A stretch of DNA of 16,551 bases from Verrucomicrobiales bacterium (GTDB lineage: Bacteria > Verrucomicrobiota > Verrucomicrobiia > Limisphaerales > RI-55): assembly GCA_003484235.1 (NCBI GenBank), contig DNDP01000208.1, positions 1-16,551 on the forward strand, written 5' to 3'. Of the stretch, positions 6,798 to 13,150 are shown piece by piece (position 1 is the first letter of the stretch; every line of letters starts with the position of its first letter). The notes beneath the pieces were generated by a model. That model was not told the origin of the DNA, ran no database searches, and was given only the letters and a program-made list of their open reading frames with translations. The position numbers were made by a program, and so were the translations under genes.

Positions 6798-8189
6798 CTA
6801 GCGGCGTTCGGCCCTCATCTCGTTTGCGAGCCGCCCGTGCAGCTGAAGCAGGCGTTTGACATGCTCCGGATGCTTGGCGGCGACGTCCGTCTGTTCGCCG
6901 GAATCGGTCTCCAGATCGAACAACTGCCCATCGGCGCCGGTGTCGCCGGTCAGCAGTCCGGGATACTCGTCCGGCATGGATTGTTCGAACGGCGCGATGA
7001 TCGTCACCCCGTCGGGACCGCGCGGATCCACCCAGTCGAGGCCCTGCTTCACGAGGCTGTTCTCGGCGGATCGTTTCACGTGCAGTTTCCAGCGGCCGTC
7101 GAACACCGTTCGCAGGGAATCCCCGTGGATCGCGAACACCGCTTCGTGACGGCTGGGTCGGCCGTCCTGCAGCATTGGCAGCAGATTGTGTCCATCGAGC
7201 ACGCGATCGTCGGGAAGCGGAATCCCCGCAGCGGCCAGCGCGGTGGAAAACAGGTCAATCATCGCCGCAAGTTGGTCGATCGTCCGGCCCGCCGGGATGC
7301 GTCCGGGCCAGCGCACAATGCACGGCACGCGCGTGCCGCCCTCCCAGGTGGTGGATTTCATCCCGCGCAAGCCGCCCGTGCTGCCGCCGAACCACGGCCC
7401 GTTGTCGCTCGTGAAGATGACCAGCGTGCGATCGTCGAGTCCGGTCTCGCGGAGCTTCTTCAGCACTTCGCCGACGCTCCAGTCGAGTTCGGCAATCACA
7501 TCGCCGTACAGACCGGCATCGCCCTGCTTGTAAAATGCCTCCGAGGCGGCCAGCGGTTTGTGTGGCATCGCGTGCGGGAGATAGAGAAAGAACGGGCGGT
7601 CGCGATGGCGCTCGATGAAGTTCAACGCCCGTTCGGTGTAGCGCCGGGTGAGGTTCGCCTGAACGATCGGATACTCGACGACGTTCGTTCCATCGATCAG
7701 TTCCACCGGCCGCATGTCGTTGCTGTAGAGAATGCCCAGGTACTCGTCGAAGCCGTGGCGCAGCGGGTGGAACTCCGGCTTGTGACCAAGGTGCCACTTG
7801 CCGATGGCAATCGTCGCGTGGCCCTGCGCTTGAAACACCTCGCCGAGCAGCAGTTCGTCATCGGGAATGCCGATGTGATGAATGCCGGCGTCGGGCGCGG
7901 GATTGCCGAGCACGCCGCTGCGAAACTGGTAACGCCCGGTGAGCAACGCCGCCCGCGACGGCGCGCAGTAGGGCGCGGTGGAGTGGAAGTTCGTCAGGCG
8001 CGCACCCTCCGCCGCCATGCGATCGAGGTGCGGCGTCTTGAACTTCGGATGTCCGTAGCAGCCGAGGTCGCCGTAACCGAGATCGTCCGCCAGGATGATC
8101 ACAACATTGATCGGTGACGACGCGGCCACGACGGGCGGTGCGGAGGCCAGGACGCATGCGAGAATGACGGGCAATGGAAGGAAGCGCAT
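6798..8189 (-). CDS. Secreted sulfatase (arylsulfatase A-like, S1 family)
   Basis: Exported sulfatase of 463 residues with a complete catalytic core. The signal peptide covers residues 1 to about 23. D35-D36 lie in 'IILADDLGYG'. C75 in 'YCAPSRAALLTG' is the residue converted to formylglycine. K131 and H133 lie in 'IGKWHLGH', H210 in 'HAMPHKP', D262 and N263 in 'TSDNGPW', and K278 in 'MKSTTWEGG'. The C-terminal part ends in the usual small subdomain ('LFDLETDSGEQTDVAAKHPE'). The ATG at 8189 is chosen because the signal peptide starts there and AGAAGG lies just upstream; the ORF could extend to 8285 but the extra residues look unlike protein. The gene follows two beta-helix genes on the same strand with a 55-nt gap, so it is probably co-transcribed with them. 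The substrate is not known. Confidence 0.95.
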   Translation of the reverse strand: MRFLPLPVILACVLASAPPVVAASSPINVVIILADDLGYGDLGCYGHPKFKTPHLDRMAAEGARLTNFHSTAPYCAPSRAALLTGRYQFRSGVLGNPAPDAGIHHIGIPDDELLLGEVFQAQGHATIAIGKWHLGHKPEFHPLRHGFDEYLGILYSNDMRPVELIDGTNVVEYPIVQANLTRRYTERALNFIERHRDRPFFLYLPHAMPHKPLAASEAFYKQGDAGLYGDVIAELDWSVGEVLKKLRETGLDDRTLVIFTSDNGPWFGGSTGGLRGMKSTTWEGGTRVPCIVRWPGRIPAGRTIDQLAAMIDLFSTALAAAGIPLPDDRVLDGHNLLPMLQDGRPSRHEAVFAIHGDSLRTVFDGRWKLHVKRSAENSLVKQGLDWVDPRGPDGVTIIAPFEQSMPDEYPGLLTGDTGADGQLFDLETDSGEQTDVAAKHPEHVKRLLQLHGRLANEMRAERR

Positions 8190-8244
8190 GACCTTCTTGT
8201 GCCTCAACACGTGCCCATCGCCAAGCCGGAAGGCCGGGCCTTGC

Positions 8245-9149
8245 TCACGGCAGACGAGCCCGGAAGAACCGTCCGGCGAACGCATCGGCAGCAGGCAGCG
8301 TTACGGTGAGCGTGTCGCCGTCCTGAGTCATTGTTCCGACATCCGCCCAGTCGATGAAGTTGCTGGTCTCCTGCACCACGACACCGGCAGCGTCGGACGA
8401 GAGCGCGCGCAGTTCGAGTGGACCGCCGGTTGTGCGTTGAATCTGCGTCCATACCGCGAAGCGCCCGAACTCGGGAGCCCCGAGATCGACGGCAGTTTGC
8501 CCGTCATGATCACCATCCAGAAGGCGAGGTTTGCCGTCGATGTCGCGGGTGGACACGGTCAGATTCGCGAAGACGTCGTTTGATCCGAGATCGATCGCGG
8601 GCGATCCCGGAGTGAGCGAGAAGTTGTTGCTTCCGGGCGCGACGAACTGCAGATCCACGGTCCAGATGTCCGTCCCGTTGAAACCGTCCTCGACGATGCA
8701 GCGTGAAACCATCGAGCAGGCCCGCGGCAGAGTACCCGAGAATGTACGCGCCCGCCGTCCAGCGTGGAGGCAAACAGCCGGGTGGGAAGGTTGCGCGGAT
8801 TCCGCTGGTCGCGCGCGGTCTCGTTTCCGGAGAACCCGCCGCAAACCGAAACGCCGGCTGGAATCAGGAACGCCGCGTCGATTTGGGAGTCCTCGATGAT
8901 GCGCGGGATGTATCGCGGCTCGAAGCTCGTGGGCGACGGCGCACGGTGATCTCCCGCGCGGACCCATAATTCGTCGCCGGCCACGGCGCTGCCGAGTGCG
9001 GCGGCGAGATTGGTCCGGGCATTCGACCACGACGTTCCGGAGCCGTCGCCCTGTGCGCCCGGGTCCACCCGGATGACGGCGCCGGCGGCGGTCCAATACA
9101 GTCCGCACGCGAGGGCAAGAACGGTGATGGCCAGGAAGAAGGACTTCAT
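8245..9149 (-). pseudogene. Frameshifted, shortened secreted beta-helix-type protein
   Basis: The remnant begins with a good signal peptide at ATG 9149 ('MKSFFLAITVLALACG'). A domain typical of DUF1565/Pmp-like beta-helix proteins follows ('GDGSGTSWSNARTNLAAAL', 'GDELWVRAGDH', 'CGGFSGNETARDQRNP'). Near 8745-8757 the recognisable reading changes frame, from '..FASTLDGG' to 'AYILGYSAAGLLDGFTLH'. Near 8697-8702 it changes again, to 'CIVEDGFNGTDIWTV', which continues through 'GSPAIDLGSNDVF' and 'AVDLGAPEFG' to the stop at 8245. The last 60 residues match the short C-terminal domain of the paralogue at 9175-9975, ending 'FFRARLP'. The rungs of the beta-helix expected between 'GFTLH' and 'CIVEDG' are missing. 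So at least one frameshift and one internal deletion have occurred, unless the repeats were collapsed during assembly. Confidence 0.7.
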
Positions 9150-9174
9150 ACGCAAATGGTTCGAGCGGAATTCG

Positions 9175-9975
9175 TCACGGCAGCTTCGCTCGGTGGAAAC
9201 GGTGGTTCGGGCCGCCACTCTGATCGGTGAAAGTTTGTCCGGTTCCCTGCAACGAGGCGGAACCCAGAACGGTGTAGTCATCAAACTCAGACGTCGCCTG
9301 GATGATCACCGGTGCCGACGGAAATGCACGGACGTGGAGAGTCTCCAGTCCGCCAGGTGCGCGATTCATCTCACGGATCTCAGGGTAGCTGCCGGGTTCG
9401 TAGGCGCCGAGGTCGATGGATCGGGGTTGATCGCCGTTGATGATGAAGCCTTCCACCAACTCACCGTGGGATTGGCAAACGAACACCGAACGGAAACCAT
9501 CAAGACACCGGGCGGAGAGTACGGTCGGATTGGCCTGCCTGTTCCGCAGATCTGGATTCGTTTCAGTGCCGGCGAATCCCCCGCGCATGCTGGCGCCGGC
9601 GGGGAGCACGAACGATGCGTAGGTGTCGGCCAGCGGTCCGACTTCGTTGCGGGGCGGCATCGGGGTCTCGGGATTGATGAAGGTGCGGATTGCGGCGAGG
9701 CAGGTGCCCGCGGCGATCCTGACTTCATCACTGGCGGTCGTCGACCGCAGGATTCCGTCGAGGCTGGACGAGGCATTGGCCCAGGACGAACCCGGGCCGT
9801 CTCCCGTCGGCGACTTTCGGACGTGGTAGGTTGCCGCAAACCCGGCCAGGGGACCGATGAACAGCAGTGTCACAAAGGTGATGCAGAACAGCCACGCGGC
9901 CTTACCCTCCCTCCGATCAATTGTGATGCTTACGCGGTTGAGCCGGATTGGACCCGCCCGATGGCATGATGTCAC
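9175..9975 (-). CDS. Secreted beta-helix-type protein lacking its repeat core
   Basis: Exported protein of about 266 residues, paralogous to the remnant 25 nt downstream. A hydrophobic signal segment ('WLFCITFVTLLFIGPLAGFA', about 28-46) is followed by the N-terminal beta-helix cap: 'GDGPGSSWANASSSLDGIL', 'SDEVRIAAGT', 'GGFAGTETNPDLRNRQANPT'. 'GELVEGFIINGD' (about 170-181), where rungs normally begin, runs straight into 'IDLGAYEPG', where they normally end. The repetitive middle thus seems deleted in frame. Residues 205-266 form a strand-rich C-terminal domain ending 'FHRAKLP'. No ATG lies in frame before the signal segment. I chose the GTG at 9975; the frame stays open to a GTG at 10137, which overlaps the stop of the upstream sulfatase. 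The missing ATG may mean that this copy is decaying too. A surface or adhesive role is inferred from the family. Confidence 0.6.
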   Translation of the reverse strand: MTSCHRAGPIRLNRVSITIDRREGKAAWLFCITFVTLLFIGPLAGFAATYHVRKSPTGDGPGSSWANASSSLDGILRSTTASDEVRIAAGTCLAAIRTFINPETPMPPRNEVGPLADTYASFVLPAGASMRGGFAGTETNPDLRNRQANPTVLSARCLDGFRSVFVCQSHGELVEGFIINGDQPRSIDLGAYEPGSYPEIREMNRAPGGLETLHVRAFPSAPVIIQATSEFDDYTVLGSASLQGTGQTFTDQSGGPNHRFHRAKLP

Positions 9976-10133
9976 GCTGGGTTTCTGCTGCCGGTTGCCG
10001 GCCGGAGTGCCGGGGTGAGGAGCCCGTCTGCGTCTGCCAATACGACCAGTTCGCAGGGGAAGTCGGAGGCGGGCACGGAGGCCCGTGATCCAAGGCTGGG
10101 CGTTGACGCCGGTCGGGCGGAGAACGCTCCGCT

Positions 10134-11792
10134 TCACTCCACCACGTGCACGACCTCGGTCGAGGGCTTGAAACCGATCCGATGGGCGAGGGCGCGGATC
10201 TCGACGCCCTTTTCCACCTGGATGGGTTGGTGATACAGCTGCCAGCCGTTCGTGGTGCCGGTGCGCCAGGCAAGGGACGCGCCCGGGGTCTGCGGTTCGA
10301 GCCGGACTTCGACGCCGCCCCGCGACTCCACGACACTCAGGAGAGGGGGCAACGTTTCGGGCTGGATGCCGGCCGGGGGCCAGAGTTTGCGGATCAGATT
10401 GGTCTCGGACAGCTCGCCCAGGTCGCCGTAGCGCTTGTGGAAGGCCTCGTGAATCTCACGCAACTCCGCGAGCTTCTCGAAATGAACCGGATCGCCCGCC
10501 AGATTGCGAATCTCGTGGGGGTCGCTGGCGGTGTCGTAAAGTTCCTCCAACGGCTTGCGTTTGGCGGTGAACTGCCATTGATCAGGTCCCAGCTCGCCGG
10601 CTGACGAGAGCCTGAGGATTTCCTGCATCAGCTCCATCCGGTCGCGGTAAGGCACGAATCCCAGATAGGGCAGTTCTGGCCGGTAGTTGCGCACATATTT
10701 GAACCGTTGGTCCCGGACTGCGCGGATCCGTTCCGCCGCCGGGTCCATCCGGTCGCGAAAGGCGAAGACGTAGCGGCGGGGCGTCGCCTTGCGGGCACCA
10801 AGGAATGCCTGACCCTGCAGGTGGTCGGGGATTGGCAGATCGAGCAGCGACAGCATCGTGGGGGCAAAATCGACGAAGCTCACCAGGTCGCCGTTGGTCG
10901 TGCCGGCCTCGCGCTGGCCGGGAAACCGAATGATCAGCGGAACGTGGATTCCCGAGTCGTACACCCAGCGCTTGGCGCGCGGCAGGCCGGATCCGTGGTC
11001 ACTGAAGAAAAAGATGATCGTCTTCTCCATCAAGCCTTCGGCTTCCAGCTCCTTCAGCAGTTCGCCCACCTGCCGGTCCATCTCGGCGATGTTGTCGTAA
11101 TTGCGCGCGATGTCGCGCCGCACCAGCTCCGTGTCCGGGTAATAGGGCGGCACGGTCACGGTGGCGGGATCCACTACTTGCGGGCTCACCTGCTCGAACA
11201 CCCTGCTTTCATGGGTGATCTCGAAGTTGAACACCGCAAAGAACGGCGTTTCCGGCGTGGGGCGGTTCTTCCAGTGGGCGTCGCTTCCCGATTCGTTCCA
11301 CGCCGTCACCGGCGCGATGAACTGGTAGTCTTCCTTGGCGTTGTTCGAGCAGTAGTAGCCGGCGGCCCGCAGGTATTCCGGGAAGCACTTCACCTGCGGG
11401 GGCGGCACCGCTTCATAGACCGGAATCGCCAGCAACTCGGGATCGGTGATCGCATCCAGGGCCGCAGTCCGCTTCATCGTCCGCATGTGCATTGCGCCGA
11501 TCGACGTCGGATACATGCCGGTGATCAGCGAGGCGCGGCTGGGCGCACACACTCCGTAGGTGGAAAACGCGCGCGTGAATCTCACCCCTTCGGCCGCCAG
11601 GCGATCCACATTGGGCGTGGGCACGGTCCGGTCGCCGTAACAGCCAAGCTGCGGGCTCATGTCCTCCACGGTGATCCAAAGAATGTTCGGCCGCGCCACC
11701 GCCGCCCCCGCTGACGAAGCAATCCCCAGCAGCCACACGAGGAAAACCCCGCAATGGATCCACAGGCTCCGTCGAAAGGGACTATGATTCAT
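10134..11792 (-). CDS. Secreted sulfamidase-like sulfatase with C-terminal beta-sandwich
   Basis: Exported sulfatase of 552 residues. The signal peptide is residues 1 to about 30. The metal motif is 'TVEDMSPQLGCYG' (E43-D44) rather than the usual DD; this variant is typical of the heparan N-sulfatase-like branch of family S1. C82 in 'VCAPSRASLITG' is the formylglycine site. K153 lies in 'NNAKEDYQ', H194 in 'EITHES', and D265-H266 in 'FFFSDHGSGLPRAKRW'. Residues from about 480 to the end ('VEVRLEPQTPGASLAWRTG') look like the chitobiase C-terminal-type beta-sandwich often attached to such sulfatases. The start at 11792 gives a clean signal peptide; the frame is open to 11954, but that stretch is not protein-like. 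The gene is followed by the two beta-helix genes and probably shares a transcript with them. The exact substrate, N-sulfated or O-sulfated glycan, cannot be decided. Confidence 0.93.
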   Translation of the reverse strand: MNHSPFRRSLWIHCGVFLVWLLGIASSAGAAVARPNILWITVEDMSPQLGCYGDRTVPTPNVDRLAAEGVRFTRAFSTYGVCAPSRASLITGMYPTSIGAMHMRTMKRTAALDAITDPELLAIPVYEAVPPPQVKCFPEYLRAAGYYCSNNAKEDYQFIAPVTAWNESGSDAHWKNRPTPETPFFAVFNFEITHESRVFEQVSPQVVDPATVTVPPYYPDTELVRRDIARNYDNIAEMDRQVGELLKELEAEGLMEKTIIFFFSDHGSGLPRAKRWVYDSGIHVPLIIRFPGQREAGTTNGDLVSFVDFAPTMLSLLDLPIPDHLQGQAFLGARKATPRRYVFAFRDRMDPAAERIRAVRDQRFKYVRNYRPELPYLGFVPYRDRMELMQEILRLSSAGELGPDQWQFTAKRKPLEELYDTASDPHEIRNLAGDPVHFEKLAELREIHEAFHKRYGDLGELSETNLIRKLWPPAGIQPETLPPLLSVVESRGGVEVRLEPQTPGASLAWRTGTTNGWQLYHQPIQVEKGVEIRALAHRIGFKPSTEVVHVVE

Positions 11793-11895
11793 GCTCGCAC
11801 GTAGAATGCCTCGACGCGCGAACCGGGGTAAAGGTTCGAATTTTGTTTGCCGCCACTTCCGGGCGCTTTCACAGGGACGCCGCTGCAGTCGGGCG

Positions 11896-12441
11896 TCAGT
11901 CTGTCTGCTTCGTCTCCTTGCTCCCCTCCGATTCGATCCGTTGACCGGCACCAACGCCGTCCCGCACGCGGGTCACTCCGCAAAACTGATCGATCGACCG
12001 CAGCGAGATGTAGAAGGTCCAATGGGTCGGTGAACCGGGCAGGTCGAGCCCGCTGCCGGCCACCACGCCCTCCAATTCCACCGTGGCACCGGAGAAGTGG
12101 GCTTCGAGGTCGTCGATGCCCAGACGGTTGAGCGCCGCCTCGACCGCGGGAGGAATCGGCTGGGCGAACCCATGGAGCCCGCCAAGGTTGTGCCCCGGAA
12201 TCGGGTGCGCAATCTCGTGCCGGGTGCCGTCGGGGTAGTGGGTGGGCATCCGGGTGACCGAGGCAACCTGAAAGCGGACGCGGAAACGAGTCGAGTTATC
12301 CCGGCGGGCGTCTCCGCCTTCCTTGACGAGTTCGACCGGCGACCAGACGCGGTCGGCCGCCTCGGGAGGAGACACGGCGCCAATGGTGCATAGGAGGAGT
12401 GGGGCGGCGATGGAATGACGGAGCATGAGCGTGGCATTCAT
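11896..12441 (-). CDS. Small secreted protein of unknown function
   Basis: Protein of 181 residues that I do not recognise. The start ATG at 12441 gives 'MNATLMLRHSIAAPLLLC', a plausible signal peptide cleaved near 'SPPEAADRVW'; a second ATG at codon 6 would also do. The mature part is strand-rich ('STRFRVRFQVASVTRM', 'ATVELEGVVAGSG', 'HWTFYISLRSIDQF'), suggesting a small beta-sandwich or barrel. 'MPTHYPDGTRHEIAHPIPGH' holds several His residues that could bind a ligand or metal, though no known motif is evident. It lies on the same strand 103 nt before the sulfamidase-like gene and may form part of that operon. Coding character is supported by frame length, the signal peptide and the lack of any competing gene. 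Confidence 0.65.
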   Translation of the reverse strand: MNATLMLRHSIAAPLLLCTIGAVSPPEAADRVWSPVELVKEGGDARRDNSTRFRVRFQVASVTRMPTHYPDGTRHEIAHPIPGHNLGGLHGFAQPIPPAVEAALNRLGIDDLEAHFSGATVELEGVVAGSGLDLPGSPTHWTFYISLRSIDQFCGVTRVRDGVGAGQRIESEGSKETKQTD

Positions 12442-12769
12442 GTGTTTTGAGCCACCGAATCCGGCTGCTTCTTGGATGAAGAGGTTGTTCAACGCGGCCC
12501 GCACCGGGGGTGGAGTTGGTCCACGAGTGCCTTGGGGCGCTTTCGGCGAAGCCCCGGCACCGCTTTCCAACGGAAGCAGTTTCCGCCCGCGATACGCCGC
12601 CACAACAGCTCTTGAGCTGGTCCCGGCGCTGGGTGATCGCGCTGCTGTGCAGTCGTCCTGGTCCCCGGGGGCGCCTCGGTCGGAGGCGCCCCATTTCGCT
12701 GTCCCGGCAGGATGGCGCTCCGATCACGAGCGCCCCCTGGAAGAATGATGTCGCCAGTTTCGGCCCGGT
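12442..12769. repeat. Non-coding gap rich in palindromic repeats
   Basis: About 330 bases without a credible gene. It carries a perfect 10-bp hairpin with a 5-base loop (ggggcgcctc 12668-12677, gaggcgcccc 12683-12692). A perfect 7-bp hairpin follows (ggcgctc 12714-12720, gagcgcc 12728-12734). An imperfect GGGG..CCCC hairpin lies at 12534-12555, and a GCTTtCC/GGAAGC pair lies near 12562-12577. None is followed by a U-run on the minus strand. The gap follows the response-regulator gene and must contain the promoter of the small secreted protein. It resembles the repeat island at 6624-6773 in style but is not a clear copy. Confidence 0.5.
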
Positions 12770-13150
12770 TCAGGAAGCCGCAACCTGAGGGGAGCCGCCC
12801 AGTTGCCGGTCGATGGTGTCGATGATCTTGTCGATCTTGACCGGTTTCTCGATGAAGAGCTCCTTGTCGTTGTTTTCTCCTTCGCGGTAGGCGGCAGTGA
12901 GATAGGCCACGGGCATTCCCGCAAAGCCTGGCATCTGCAGGAGGCGTTGTTTCAGTTCTCCGCCATCCATGCCGGGCATCATGACATCGAGGATGGCCAT
13001 CTCCGGCTTGAACTGCCGGGCTGCCTTGAGCGCCGCCTGGCCGCTGTTCTCCGCGTGGACCACGAACCGGCCTGTCTTTTCGAGCTGCTGTTTGAGTGCG
13101 CGGGTGATGACCGGCCGGTCGTCAACCACGAGTATTCGTCGCTTCTCCAT
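12770..13150 (-). CDS. Single-domain response regulator (receiver only)
   Basis: CheY-like receiver protein of 126 residues. The acidic pair D10-D11 lies in 'ILVVDDRP'. The phosphoacceptor is D55 in 'MAILDVMMPGMDG', T85 lies in 'AYLTAAY', and K102 in 'FIEKPVKID'. All catalytic residues are present and no output domain follows, so it must signal by protein contact or phosphotransfer. Its start lies 29 nt inside the end of the sensor-kinase gene, in a different frame, so the two are co-transcribed and the kinase is its likely phosphodonor. AAGGA about 11 nt upstream of the ATG could serve as a Shine-Dalgarno sequence. Confidence 0.95.
   Translation of the reverse strand: MEKRRILVVDDRPVITRALKQQLEKTGRFVVHAENSGQAALKAARQFKPEMAILDVMMPGMDGGELKQRLLQMPGFAGMPVAYLTAAYREGENNDKELFIEKPVKIDKIIDTIDRQLGGSPQVAAS

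Noticed and set aside
6705..8117. Plus-strand ORF of 470 codons opposite the sulfatase
   Set aside because: It is a shadow of the sulfatase gene, whose catalytic motifs are all present on the minus strand.
8245..9108. Minus-strand ORF of 287 codons as an independent gene
   Set aside because: Its first half is Arg-rich out-of-frame translation of the beta-helix remnant; only the last half is genuine, so it is reported as part of a frameshifted pseudogene.
11819..11838. Hairpin cgaacc/ggttcg followed on the plus strand by aattttgttt, like an intrinsic terminator
   Set aside because: No plus-strand gene lies upstream of it, and it falls in the leader of the minus-strand sulfatase; the stem is only 6 bp.
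12425..12748. Plus-strand ORF of 107 codons in the gap before the response regulator
   Set aside because: It consists of hairpin-rich repeat sequence with no protein-like pattern and no Shine-Dalgarno sequence.
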